DNA from: Prostheceraeus crozeri
Taxonomy: Eukaryota > Platyhelminthes > Polycladida > Euryleptidae
Direction of reading: 5' to 3'
Assembly (NCBI GenBank): GCA_907163375.1
Contig: CAJQUW010016852.1
Location: forward strand, 124,001 to 188,000
Length of the DNA stretch: 64,000 nucleotides
The notes under the pieces are model-generated. The model was not told where the DNA came from and ran no database searches. It was given only the letters and a program-made list of their open reading frames with translations. How positions within the stretch are numbered: the stretch's first letter is position 1; each line of letters opens with the position of its first letter. Shown here piece after piece: positions 18,454 through 27,218 of the stretch. A program made the translations under genes and the position numbers.

Positions 18454-19955
18454 GAAGTAATTGACATATTCTTAACAATAAGTTTAGGTACTTTTACAAT
18501 TGTCATTCAATTGTAGAGAACATCTGCTTCTCGCATTTATGAATAAAATGCATTTCAGTGTAAGGAGCTGTGTCCTCCAACTCAAACATTTGAAAGGAAA
18601 CAATGTATGAAAGAACAAACAGCTGCTGCACCCACTTAGACATTTGTAAGACGTGGAATATATAAACAGCAAATCCTACTCCGGCTGCAATGCCGTGTAA
18701 CAATACACAACAACAATAATCGATATGGCTATTTCAAACAATTGTGCTGAAGACTTATTTAATTTAACAGTGTTTCTTGTCAGTGAAGGTTGTGTCAAAA
18801 CGCTCTCGTCATATATTTCTCAAAATGAGACAAGATCAATTTGAAGATAGAAGAAAACAATCGTTGCCAGGGAGGATGAAAAAATTACGGGAGGAATTCA
18901 AGAGGAATATATTTTGAGAGGCATGAATTTACAGATACTTTGAGTGATTTCATAGAGCCAAATGGTGGAGAGAATAATACAATTGTAAACTTACACAAAT
19001 TCTTGTTGCATGAAAAAAGAAACAATTCACTCAGTGTTATGTGTAAAATTTTTATCGGTAAGCACTATCTGCTCTCTGTTTGTGATAATGACAAGTCTTA
19101 TTTTTATAGTGATCAATTACCGAAGTTTCATTTGTTATGAAATTAGGTAAATTAGCAGACAAATTTCCTACGCTTTGTTGGGTGTCTGTTTCTCTTGTAC
19201 TTTAAAAGTCACGACCTAATGTTAACGGAAGATTGACTTCATTGTGTAAAGCAATTATGTGTCATTCCAAATGATTCCATTCTTCTCCCAAACAATGGTG
19301 CGCCATTTAGCGATAATACCGCGCTGACATATTCAATGGAATTTGGATGTTAAACTCCGCTATTGTTATTACGATACGGCCGCAAGACACTTTATTTTCA
19401 ATGTTAGACCTATGCCATTCCATTATATTCTCTTGAATAATGGTGCGTCATTCAGCTAAAATACTGCGCCATTCAACTAATCAAAAATCAACGCGTTAAC
19501 ATTAGACGCGCTGTGAAGAAAATTTAACATTCTTGAAAACCCTCTGTTTTATATGCAATGTAAAGACAATAGAGTGTTTCAACCAATGAAACCTTGTCCA
19601 CTCGTGGACAGAAATCCTATTGTTTAGAAAACTTGTATCTGTCGGTTTTATATGCAATGCTATTTCCTGTTTAATATGCAATGCTATTTCCTGTTTTATA
19701 TGCAATGCTATTTCCTGTTTTATATGCAATGTTATTTCCTGTTTTATATGCAATGTTATTTCATATTGCACATGTAAATACAATAGAGTGTTTCAACCAA
19801 TGAAACCTTGTCCACACGGGGACAAATTTACATGTATTTCAATGTATCCAAATTGAATGTATGCAAAGTGGATGTAACCAAATTGAAATATCCATGTGTT
19901 GTTTTTAATTTCTCATTTACGGGAATATAATAGAAACATTTTATCTTCTATAAAA
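18454..19955. other. Element B left arm, mostly non-coding
   Basis: Less AT-rich than the rest of the element. Two short frames are possible but unassigned: 18,503-18,703 on - (hydrophobic, VLQMSKWVQQLFVLSYIV) and 18,940-19,140 on + (LLHEKRNNSLSVMCKIFIGK). Near 19,288 and 19,438 a GGTGCGYCATT block is repeated. A minisatellite follows at 19,563-19,825. Confidence 0.4.
19563..19825. repeat. 24-bp minisatellite inside a direct repeat pair
   Basis: Five tandem copies of a 24-base unit (TTTATATGCAATGCTATTTC plus CTGT) lie at about 19,647-19,760. They are enclosed by a direct repeat of about 42 bases, with core GTGTTTCAACCAATGAAACC, at about 19,567 and 19,785. The open frames through it on both strands are produced by the repeat and are not genes. 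Confidence 0.75.
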
Positions 19956-20144
19956 ATGAGAAACATCAGAGACTTCCAAAAAATATACGGCAAACAAACT
20001 ACGAATTTCGATTTAAATGAGATTGCTAAGCAATTGGGAATAAAGAATTTTCACATATTGATGAGTAATGAATTACTATTGATAAAAGATGTGCGAAACA
20101 CTAACTCTACTAATACAATGCAACAATGTAACGTTTTAATTTAA
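19956..20144 (+). pseudogene. Duplicated N-terminal fragment of the element B protease
   Basis: An ATG-started frame of 62 residues (NIRDFQKIYGKQTTNFDLNE, then IAKQLGIKNFHILMSNELL) is clearly related to the first 45 residues of the protease at 20,374-20,925 (INEFLKLYGTQTTTNFDLKK, IANRLGIKNFHVLMRDEL). It stops before the catalytic region. The tandem 52-bp repeats between the two copies suggest a local duplication. Confidence 0.7.
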
Positions 20145-20170
20145 TCTAAATTAAATCATTTCAAAATCGA

Positions 20171-20332
20171 ATAAGTAGTAAGGAAAGACATCATTAGAGA
20201 ACAGTTTTAAATCAATACCCCCCAAGTAGTAAGGAAAGTCATCATTATAAAATAGTTTTAAATCAATACCCCCCCCAAGTAGTAAGGAAAGACATCATTA
20301 GAGAACAGTTTTAAATCAATACCCCCTCCCTT
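20171..20332. repeat. Three tandem 52-bp repeats
   Basis: The unit AAGTAGTAAGGAAAGACATC continues through a TTTTAAATCAATACCCC block. Three copies start at about 20,172, 20,224 and 20,277. They lie between the protease fragment and the full protease, in what would be its 5' region. Confidence 0.85.
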
Positions 20333-20373
20333 CTGTCTTCTAGGGGTCCCTTAAGAAATTTTTTTATTATAAA

Positions 20374-20925
20374 ATGAGCAACATAAATGAGTTTTTGAAA
20401 TTATATGGAACACAAACGACAACGAATTTCGACCTAAAGAAAATCGCTAATCGATTAGGAATAAAGAATTTTCATGTTCTAATGAGGGACGAATTACAAT
20501 TCCTAAAAAATAAGCCAACAGGAACCTTCAGTTCCCGGAACAAAGTTCAATCAATAACTATAAATTTCATAACAAATCTTCATACGTCAGATGAAAAAGG
20601 TGTACATTGGTCAGCAGGTATTTTTAGTAAAAACGGAGATAATTATTATTTCGACCGCCCGGAGGCTGAGAACTATTGGTTCGACTCATACGGACTTCCA
20701 CCTACGAATGAAGTAAGAGAAATACTTGGCAATGGAATTTATAATACGTTTCAAATTCAAAAACCGGGAACTACTTATTGTGGTCAATTATGTCTTTATG
20801 TTTTATTTAAATTACAAAAAGGAGTACCATTTCTTGATATTATGTTAGAATTGAATAAGGGAATTGAACGAACCGTAGGTTCTATGGCTACGCCTACTAA
20901 GGGAATTTCATTCCCGAAACGTTAG
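20374..20925 (+). CDS. Adenain-like maturation protease (element B)
   Basis: 183 residues from an ATG preceded by TTATTATAAA. The N-terminal module FDLKKIANRLGIKNFHVLMR is typical of Polinton and virophage proteases. The catalytic set is H78 in GVHWSAGIF, D104 in YWFDSYGLPP, Q129 in FQIQKPG and C136 in TTYCGQLCLYVLF. It would process capsid and minor proteins. The C-terminal ERTVGSMATPTKG is encoded by a double-hairpin repeat (20,870-20,894), followed by a third hairpin (20,901-20,915) just before the stop. The gene converges on the integrase gene 18 bases downstream. Confidence 0.85.
   Translation: MSNINEFLKLYGTQTTTNFDLKKIANRLGIKNFHVLMRDELQFLKNKPTGTFSSRNKVQSITINFITNLHTSDEKGVHWSAGIFSKNGDNYYFDRPEAENYWFDSYGLPPTNEVREILGNGIYNTFQIQKPGTTYCGQLCLYVLFKLQKGVPFLDIMLELNKGIERTVGSMATPTKGISFPKR
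20870..20915. repeat. Double-hairpin element at the protease 3' end
   Basis: GAACC GTA GGTTC, spacer TAT, GGC TAC GCC, then a further hairpin GGGAAT TTC ATTCCC. It lies in frame in the last codons of the protease. Same family as the copies listed at 21,765-33,929. Confidence 0.75.
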
Positions 20926-20943
20926 TTCCAATAATAATGATAA

Positions 20944-22293
20944 TTAAAAATCAGTTCGTTGTAATTCATTTTGATAAAATCGGCCTCTGATATCCTCATT
21001 ATCTAAATCTTTAATTTCATAAGTAATCGGATAACTTTGATTTATTTTAGAAACTTCAAATATTTCTTTAGTCCAATAGCCAATAAAGCCTTTTTCAAAT
21101 TTATTCTTATATTTAAATATTCTAACTCTATCTCCAATTTTAAATTTCGGCTTAAGTTTCTGCAAATTCGGATTACTCTCATTCAAATTATTATTCTCGA
21201 ATATTTTCTTTCGTATCAAATCAGGGTCGTCAGAAGCATTCTTTGGAGTTTCTTCAATACCAGAATGAACTTTATTATTGTACTCTTCTACAATTCCTGG
21301 TAATATCTTCAACCATTTCTGATTTCTTTGCTCAGTAAATTTCTTGAATAATTTATTTTTTAACGTCCGATTGAATCTTTCTATCACTACGGCCTTCCCT
21401 GCATTTTCAGTTGAATAAACAGTTTCAAATAGTGGCTGAACGTTTCGGTTATAAAATTCCGACCCTTTATCAACAAACAATTTTTTTGGCTTTCTCTTAC
21501 TTTCTTTAAAGATTTCTTCAAACGCATATTTAACTGATAGACCACTTTTATTTTTTAAAGGCTTTACCCAAGCGTATCGTGTATATAAATCTATAACGGT
21601 CAATGCGTATTTATAATCTTTTTCATTCGGCATATGAATAAGATCAGCACTCCAAATATCATCTTTATTAAATACTTTTACTTTCAATAAATATTTAGGC
21701 CTTCTATATTCCTTGTGGATTTCGGACGCGTAGGTTCGAGTGTTGCTCTCAGAGTTATTAGTTCGAGCGTTGCTCTCAGACAGCTTAGCTGTCGATACAT
21801 TTAGACCCTGGCCGAATAATATTTTAGCTTGTAAAGCTTTCTTAACAAACATTCTTTCAATTTTTTCTCTAAATGCAGGATTTTGAATACTATCTAATTC
21901 TTGTATCATCTTCTTATCAGCTGCATGTCGAGAACTTAGATCATGATTTCGATAACCTAAATCATGTCTATAAGCGGCGGCATCTACTCTATTTATTGGT
22001 TCTTCACCTGGTTTCGGATTATTATTCTCATCTAGTCTTATATCTAATCGAGTTCCTGGACCGGTATATGAATGACCAGGAAGATGTTTTTCTTTCGAAT
22101 ATTTACTCCAAATAAAACCAGGAAAGTTTTCTAATGTTTTTTGTATGTCACCACCGAAGTGGTATGGAACTTTGTTCTTGTCACCTCCAATATGCTGACA
22201 ATTTGAGTTTTTATTTTTGTTTAATAGATAATTTAATAAATCTAAATTAGCAATCTTTAATTTAATTAAATTTTCGGAATTTGTAGAATTCAT
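20944..22293 (-). CDS. Fusion of parvovirus-type phospholipase A2 and Polinton integrase (element B)
   Basis: 449 residues from an ATG preceded by TTTTAAA. Residues 70-125 form a PLA2 of the parvovirus VP1 type: calcium loop HSYTGPGTRLD, then VDAAAYRHDLGY with the catalytic pair H110-D111. Residues about 205-310 are the rve integrase core, with D217 (WSADLIHM), D275 (LFVDKGSEFYN) and E305 (VIERFNRTLK). After that comes the SH3-like FKIGDRVRIFKYKNKFEKGF and RGRFYQNELQ. There is no chromodomain and the usual integrase N-terminal helical domain is missing. The linker (about 170-190) is encoded by double-hairpin repeats. PLA2 in virions breaches membranes at entry. Integrase inserts the element. 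Confidence 0.85.
   Translation of the reverse strand: MNSTNSENLIKLKIANLDLLNYLLNKNKNSNCQHIGGDKNKVPYHFGGDIQKTLENFPGFIWSKYSKEKHLPGHSYTGPGTRLDIRLDENNNPKPGEEPINRVDAAAYRHDLGYRNHDLSSRHAADKKMIQELDSIQNPAFREKIERMFVKKALQAKILFGQGLNVSTAKLSESNARTNNSESNTRTYASEIHKEYRRPKYLLKVKVFNKDDIWSADLIHMPNEKDYKYALTVIDLYTRYAWVKPLKNKSGLSVKYAFEEIFKESKRKPKKLFVDKGSEFYNRNVQPLFETVYSTENAGKAVVIERFNRTLKNKLFKKFTEQRNQKWLKILPGIVEEYNNKVHSGIEETPKNASDDPDLIRKKIFENNNLNESNPNLQKLKPKFKIGDRVRIFKYKNKFEKGFIGYWTKEIFEVSKINQSYPITYEIKDLDNEDIRGRFYQNELQRTDF
21738..21793. repeat. Double-hairpin element at the PLA2-integrase junction
   Basis: 21,765-21,793 reads GAGC GTT GCTC, spacer TCA, GACAGC TTA GCTGTC. A weaker half-copy (GAG TGTTG CTC) lies at 21,738-21,748. 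Both fall in the linker between the two protein domains. Confidence 0.75.
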
Positions 22294-22347
22294 TTTAAAA
22301 GATAAAAAAAATTAAAAGATAAAATAAAATAATTGTTTTACCTAATA

Positions 22348-22404
22348 GAACCAAAGGTTCTGAGGCTTTAGCCGATCGGACCAAAGGTTCTGAGGTTATT
22401 ACCT
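22348..22404. repeat. Tandem pair of double-hairpin elements
   Basis: The first copy is GAACC AAA GGTTC, TGA, GGC TTTA GCC. The second is GGACC AAA GGTTC, TG, AGGT TATT ACCT. The stop codon of the 22,399-22,881 gene lies in the last hairpin. Confidence 0.75.
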
Positions 22405-22881
22405 TATCATACTAGGACTTAGATATATTCCAGAACCATCTTTAGTTTCTTTAATTTCAATTAAATCATCAACATTGTGGAGAATATTTTTAAGAACTCG
22501 TTTTCCTTCATCAACTAATTTTAATTTACTAATAAAATTATCTACTACTCCTTCACCCCTAGCAACTTTTTCTAACTCTCTATTATGACGTTTTTGTTCT
22601 TCTAATGCTGCCTTCTCTGATTTATTTTTATTTACTGCTTGGACAATACCAGCTGTCCCACCTGCAACACTTCCTGCAGCTGCTATGCCACCTATTATTA
22701 GTGGAATTAATGGGAGAATCCCGCCATTCTTTTCTTCTTGTAATTGAATATTCTCTATCATTGGTTTACTTATGTAATACTTTTTTTTGTTAATCGTAAT
22801 AGTTTTAGGGGTATTTTTGTCAACAATATTACGTAATTTTAATTCAACAGTTTTATTATTATTACTTTTCGGTTGCGACAT
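22399..22881 (-). CDS. Minor capsid/core protein with hydrophobic Gly-Ala segment (element B)
   Basis: 160 residues from an ATG preceded by TTATTAAAA. A charged N-terminus is followed by EEKNGGILPLIPLIIGG and IAAAGSVAGGTAGIV (residues about 50-80), a membrane-active-looking segment after a possible NGG/I protease site. A helical charged region follows, then a KDGSGIYLSP end that recurs in Polinton minor capsid proteins. It is probably a pVI/pX-type internal virion protein. It is packed between integrase and major capsid genes on the same strand. Confidence 0.6.
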   Translation of the reverse strand: MSQPKSNNNKTVELKLRNIVDKNTPKTITINKKKYYISKPMIENIQLQEEKNGGILPLIPLIIGGIAAAGSVAGGTAGIVQAVNKNKSEKAALEEQKRHNRELEKVARGEGVVDNFISKLKLVDEGKRVLKNILHNVDDLIEIKETKDGSGIYLSPSMIR

Positions 22882-22993
22882 TTTTAATAAAAAAATTTTA
22901 AGTTACAAAAAAAATTTTATTACTAATTACTAAAAAAATTTTAAGTTAACAAAAATTTTAATCTATTCTAGTTATGAAAAAAATTAATTAATC

Positions 22994-23014
22994 GACGAAG
23001 TCTTGGGCTTTAGC
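22994..23014. repeat. Double-hairpin element at the capsid gene 3' end
   Basis: GAC GAA GTC, spacer TTG, GGC TTTA GCC. The stop codon of the major capsid gene lies in the second loop. Confidence 0.65.
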
Positions 23015-24341
23015 CTATCCTAGTCATCTTTCCATTAAGAATTTCAATAGAATATTTTACATCTTCTAGCAATAAACCATAAGCCATCAATGAAGTTGTG
23101 GAATCTTTCTTTTCAATATTAATTGTTACATCACAACCATTTTTAATAATATCTTCAGATTGTGCACTTAAATCGAAACAGAAAATTGGATATAAATGTC
23201 TCCAATCTCCAGGAGTTAATTGTGGTTCAACTCCAAATTCTATACAAAGATTTCGATAAGAATCATATCCTTCCATAAATTGATTATTGGTATCATCGAA
23301 TCTTAATGGATCAATTGGATATCGGGTTTGATTTAATGAAACTTGTAAACTTCGAATTTTATTAATATGAAAAAGATTGTTGTTCTTATCAAAACTTGGA
23401 GAATTATTTCTTTGAAAAGTTAGTAATAAATATCTTGGTGTATTCGCAGTTCTAGTAAAATGCCAGTTAAATCTTTGTTCGGAAAAAGTTACTGAACTAG
23501 CAGTACGCTTTAGAAAATTTACTGGAATTGGTTTGTTAGTATTTAATCTTTTTGCAATAGCTGTTTCAATCTCTAAACTAGGAGTAATATGCTTAATCCA
23601 CCATTCAAGTCTATCAATTTTTAAATATGCTTTTTTTCCAGTCTTACCAAAAAAGATTAATTCATTATTTTCTGTGCGATGAATTATTAATTTAAATTTT
23701 AATTGATATATTTTGTCATAATCTAAATATCCGAATAATGGAGACAATGACCAATTAACTGTCTGTTTACTTTTCTTGTTAAACTCACGTCTTTCTTTAT
23801 ATGCATCATTATTTGTTTTATTTAAATGTTTTGCAATATTTTCTACATCTTTCGCAATTCCTGCTGCATCTGTTCCAGCGTAAGTTAAATCATCAACAAT
23901 TATACCATCATTAGTATCAGGAAACCAACCTTCGATTTCATGCTTTTTATTATTTTCACCAATTGTTACAAATCTAAGCATTGTATCAATTACACCTGGA
24001 GAATCACTTATTGTTTCTATATTTTGAGTTGCAACATCTGAACGCATTTGTGTAAATAATCTTGGAAAAAAATTATTCTCTAGTGCAATATTATCGGTAT
24101 CTGGTAATGGTGTTGTAAAATTAGCATCACTATATAAGGAATATTCACAATGTAAAAACGAATCAGGTAAATATATATAACTCTGCTGATTATCAACTTC
24201 AAAAATTAAATCACCTCCAGTATTTACTCTACTGGAAGATCCGGGATTCATAGCAATTCTTATATAGTCATTCCTTTTTTGATTATTACTGACGAACGGA
24301 GGATCGTCTAATCTAAATTTATTTTCGATAAGCGAAGACAT
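23010..24341 (-). CDS. Major capsid protein, double jelly-roll type (element B)
   Basis: 443 residues from an ATG preceded by TTTTATAAAA. The C-terminal third carries capsid features I recognise from a Polinton lineage different from element A: TRYPIDPLRFDD, YDSYRNLCIEFG, LTPGDWRHLYPIFCFDLSAQ, and TTSLMAYGLLLEDVKYSIEI. The N-terminal part has QSYIYLPDSFLHCEYSLYSD and ENNFFPRLFTQM. It sits where the capsid gene is expected, between minor virion proteins. The gene appears intact. Its stop codon lies in a double-hairpin element. Confidence 0.75.
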   Translation of the reverse strand: MSSLIENKFRLDDPPFVSNNQKRNDYIRIAMNPGSSSRVNTGGDLIFEVDNQQSYIYLPDSFLHCEYSLYSDANFTTPLPDTDNIALENNFFPRLFTQMRSDVATQNIETISDSPGVIDTMLRFVTIGENNKKHEIEGWFPDTNDGIIVDDLTYAGTDAAGIAKDVENIAKHLNKTNNDAYKERREFNKKSKQTVNWSLSPLFGYLDYDKIYQLKFKLIIHRTENNELIFFGKTGKKAYLKIDRLEWWIKHITPSLEIETAIAKRLNTNKPIPVNFLKRTASSVTFSEQRFNWHFTRTANTPRYLLLTFQRNNSPSFDKNNNLFHINKIRSLQVSLNQTRYPIDPLRFDDTNNQFMEGYDSYRNLCIEFGVEPQLTPGDWRHLYPIFCFDLSAQSEDIIKNGCDVTINIEKKDSTTSLMAYGLLLEDVKYSIEILNGKMTRIG

Positions 24342-24434
24342 TTTTATAAAAAATAATTTGACTTTTTGTTTTTCTCACAGACAGAAAAAATTTTTATTAA
24401 AAAAATAGCTAAAAAATTTTACTAAAATATAATT

Positions 24435-24932
24435 TTAGAATTTTGCTAGACCATTACCTCTTATTTCTTCAATTGTTTTTTCATTATGTTTACTATCAGA
24501 CGGAGCTCCGCTCCTCAAGGTTTCCCCAACAGCAATGTTAGCAATTTTATTTTTTGTTTCCTCTGAAAGTTTTTTTAAATTTTTTAGTTCTTCAGAATCA
24601 TTCCTAAGTTTACGAATAGCTTCTAGTTGTTTTAATTCGTTTTGAGACTTGACAGCATTTGATATTGCACTAGCTGTACTACCTATAGCAGCTGCTCCTT
24701 TTGCAGCAGATGTAATCAAATCTTTATTATTTTTAATTAAGTTAACGATACTTCCAATACCAGAGAAGATCCCAGCTCCTTCCGTGTGAACAGCACCTGC
24801 GGTGCCTAGGAACTTTTGTGTTCCGACTGTTTCTCTATTATCATAATGATAAACAGGATTCATACGTGGTTCATGAGCAATTCTTTGATTTGAAGCAAAT
24901 TGTTTAAGATTGTGTTTATAAATTATAGGCAT
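24435..24932 (-). CDS. Minor virion protein, pVI-like (element B)
   Basis: 165 residues from an ATG preceded by CCTAAAAA. GAGIFSGIGSIVNLI followed by an Ala/Gly-rich helix (TSAAKGAAAIGSTASAISNA) and a charged coiled region (LKQLEAIRKLRNDSEELKNL) resembles internal, membrane-active minor capsid proteins. Two double-hairpin elements lie in frame: one encodes the TQKFLGTAGAV region and one the LRSGAPS region. Its role is inferred from composition and neighbours only. Confidence 0.5.
   Translation of the reverse strand: MPIIYKHNLKQFASNQRIAHEPRMNPVYHYDNRETVGTQKFLGTAGAVHTEGAGIFSGIGSIVNLIKNNKDLITSAAKGAAAIGSTASAISNAVKSQNELKQLEAIRKLRNDSEELKNLKKLSEETKNKIANIAVGETLRSGAPSDSKHNEKTIEEIRGNGLAKF
24502..24527. 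repeat. Double-hairpin element in the minor virion gene (degenerate)
   Basis: GGAGC TCC GCTCC, spacer TCA, then a weak AGG TTT CCC. In frame near the C-terminus of the 24,435-24,932 gene. Confidence 0.5.
24793..24824. repeat. Double-hairpin element in the minor virion gene
   Basis: GCACC TGC GGTGC, spacer CTA, GGAAC TTTTGT GTTCC. Both stems pair perfectly although their sequences differ from the commonest copy. Confidence 0.75.
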
Positions 24933-24975
24933 TTTTTAGGATTAAATTTGACTTTTTGGGAAAAATATCTACGTG

Positions 24976-25863
24976 TTAAGATTTACGTTTGTGAATGGAC
25001 AACAACTTCGAGATAACTTTATTAATTGACTGTTGCACTTTATCTATTGCGTCAAGCAGCGTGTGATGTAATTTAATTTCTTTTCTATTAACTTGCATTT
25101 TCTGCTGAATAATCTTCAATGCCGTTTTAAGTGCATTTAACTTCATTTTAAGAACATCTAATTGTCTTTTAACAGAATCTAACTGTTCTTTATTTTCTTT
25201 AGAGTTTTCTTGTAAATTTTTCTTTAATTCATTTTCTAAATTGATTTTAAGATTTTTCATTTTATCAACTTTTTCATTAAGTGAGTTTACTTCATTTATT
25301 ATTCTATTCATCTTTTTCATTTGTTGAGTAATTTTAGAACTCAATTCATCAACACTTTTTTGGAATGTAGTTTGTAACTGCTTTAAATTTTTTTTAATTC
25401 TTTCAGGAAGTTTTTCTATTTCATCTTCTAATTGTTCTTTTAACATTTTTATCTGATGTTTATTTTTAATTACAGCAGATTTTAAATTTAAAGAAAGTAA
25501 TATTAAAATTTTTGATTGTTCTGAAATCTTTTTAAAAAGTTTTGCTATATCTGCGTCTAGCTCTCTATCCTTTTTATCAAGTTTTAATAATTTTTCGTTT
25601 AATGATTTGTCATTAAGTTTAAGCAACTTCAATTCATTCATCAGTGGAACCAAAACATCGTTTATATATTTTTCTTTTAAATCATTGATTTGTGTATCAA
25701 CATATTGTTTATTTGTTAACTCTGTATTTTGTTGCGGAAGAATAGAAAGATGCAATGGACCAGATAAAACGTCTCCAGTTTTCATGATATAATTTTCTAT
25801 CTCTATTTCTAATTCACGATTATTCGGGATATATGCACCTCCACCAACATTTGGTAACATCAT
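24976..25863 (-). CDS. Fibre-like coiled-coil protein (element B)
   Basis: 295 residues from an ATG pair preceded by GTTTTAAAA. Residues 28-56 (KTGDVLSGPLHL, then NTELTNKQYVD) match the repeat motif of phage tail fibres and similar trimeric fibres (TG..L.GPL...P....NK.YVD). The rest is almost continuous heptad-like Leu/Lys/Glu sequence (about 60-295), a long coiled coil. It would form a capsid spike or fibre. It is the first gene of the leftward late cluster, back to back with the rightward early genes. Confidence 0.6.
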   Translation of the reverse strand: MMLPNVGGGAYIPNNRELEIEIENYIMKTGDVLSGPLHLSILPQQNTELTNKQYVDTQINDLKEKYINDVLVPLMNELKLLKLNDKSLNEKLLKLDKKDRELDADIAKLFKKISEQSKILILLSLNLKSAVIKNKHQIKMLKEQLEDEIEKLPERIKKNLKQLQTTFQKSVDELSSKITQQMKKMNRIINEVNSLNEKVDKMKNLKINLENELKKNLQENSKENKEQLDSVKRQLDVLKMKLNALKTALKIIQQKMQVNRKEIKLHHTLLDAIDKVQQSINKVISKLLSIHKRKS

Positions 25864-26144
25864 TTTTAAAACAATAAAAAAGTAAAATTTTTTCTAATAA
25901 AAATAAAAAAATAGATAAAGCAAATTTAAAAAAATTATATTCGCCCGCATCATCCTGTTCTTCTTATTCGACGAGATCAACGGGATTTGAAAATAAATGT
26001 TTTGATAATAATAATAATAATTCATGTATAGATGTTAATATTTTATTTCAATTACAAGCCGAAATATTTAGAGAACGAACAAAAGGATTACCTTCGATAG
26101 AAACTAATTATTGTTTATTTCCAGGTGATCCATTTATTAAATTT
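25864..26144. promoter_or_regulatory. Divergent intergenic region of element B
   Basis: Separates the leftward virion gene cluster from the rightward replication genes. It is extremely A/T-rich with poly-A and poly-T runs. The frame of the next + gene stays open far upstream of its first ATG, so part of this region may be coding. Confidence 0.4.
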
Positions 26145-27218
26145 ATGGATATTGTTAGTAAATATAATGATGTAGCTTATGTTGAATTAAATAAAGAAAA
26201 TATGGTTATAGTAGGTCATAATAATGTTTATGGATTTATTAGAGCAGTGTTACCAATTAGTAATACTGATTGGATAGAAAATAAAATTATTAATTATATC
26301 AATATTAAAGAATTAGTTAAGAAATTAAAATCTTTTTCGAAAGAAAAAATTAGATTATTTGTTGACGATCAAAATCAATATAACATTCACATAGAGAGTA
26401 AAAAACATAATGAAGAATTATTATGTCAAGTTTATTATAGAGATACAATTTATAAACAAGAAACATTAGAAATGCCGCAAAGATATGATGATGATACGTA
26501 TATAGGATTATATTCCAACTTAAATATTAATTTATCACAATCTTATATAAATGGTTTAGCTCAACAAGAGAAAATTTATATGTGGACAACACCTTATACT
26601 ATTAACAATGACCATAATCATAATAAACGAACCGAAGGTTCTAGGGCTTTGCCCGATCTTAAAGAATCTTATGATAATAATGATAATAATATAGATGATA
26701 ATAATATAGATGATGATAATATAGATGATGATTCAGAAACATCTGAAAATGGTGTAAATGGTAAAAAAGATTATAAAAATATTAGTAATTATAAAAATTT
26801 ATCTAAATTTCATTTTCTTACAATTGAAAATAATAATGATGGTATAGTTGAAGATACTGTTAGACAACTATGTGTCGGGTCTACAAAATTTAAATTAGGA
26901 TTTACATCTAATCAATTTAAAATTTTATCATCTTTAATAAAAACTAAAAGTGATTCAGATTATGGTGGTGTTATTAAATTTTCCAAAAAAGATCAAAGAC
27001 CAATATTTTTCTCTATTATATTATTATCAGATAAGAAATGTAATTTAGAGTTAGATATTCCAATAAGAGAATGGTATCCAATCATGGAAGGGCATCCTAT
27101 ACCAAAAAGTGTAATTTATGATGATGATGAAGAATCAATTTATGATGATGAAGAATCAATAGTTAGTGAAAATAAATTTAAATTATCTTTTGATAAAACA
27201 TTATATGATGAAACTTAA
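26145..27218 (+). CDS. Unknown acidic protein upstream of PolB (element B)
   Basis: 357 residues from the first ATG. The same frame is open for about 90 codons upstream (including NILFQLQAEIFRERTKGLPS), so the true start may lie earlier. The middle contains Asn/Asp repeats (DNNIDDNNIDDDNIDDDSE) and a double-hairpin-encoded KRTEGSRALPD. The C-terminal part (TVRQLCVGSTKFKLGFTSNQ, FFSIILLSDKKCNLELDIPI) looks like a folded domain I do not recognise. Position ahead of PolB suggests a replication accessory. The end has a direct DDDEESIYDDEES repeat. Confidence 0.5.
   Translation: MDIVSKYNDVAYVELNKENMVIVGHNNVYGFIRAVLPISNTDWIENKIINYINIKELVKKLKSFSKEKIRLFVDDQNQYNIHIESKKHNEELLCQVYYRDTIYKQETLEMPQRYDDDTYIGLYSNLNINLSQSYINGLAQQEKIYMWTTPYTINNDHNHNKRTEGSRALPDLKESYDNNDNNIDDNNIDDDNIDDDSETSENGVNGKKDYKNISNYKNLSKFHFLTIENNNDGIVEDTVRQLCVGSTKFKLGFTSNQFKILSSLIKTKSDSDYGGVIKFSKKDQRPIFFSIILLSDKKCNLELDIPIREWYPIMEGHPIPKSVIYDDDEESIYDDEESIVSENKFKLSFDKTLYDET
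26629..26654. repeat. Double-hairpin element (commonest form)
   Basis: GAACC GAA GGTTC, spacer TA, GGGC TTT GCCC, in frame in the 26,145-27,218 gene, encoding RTEGSRALP. Confidence 0.85.

Noticed and set aside
19502-19856. Frames on both strands with repeated ALHIKQEI or CNAISCFI peptides
   Set aside because: They are translations of the 24-bp minisatellite and not genes.
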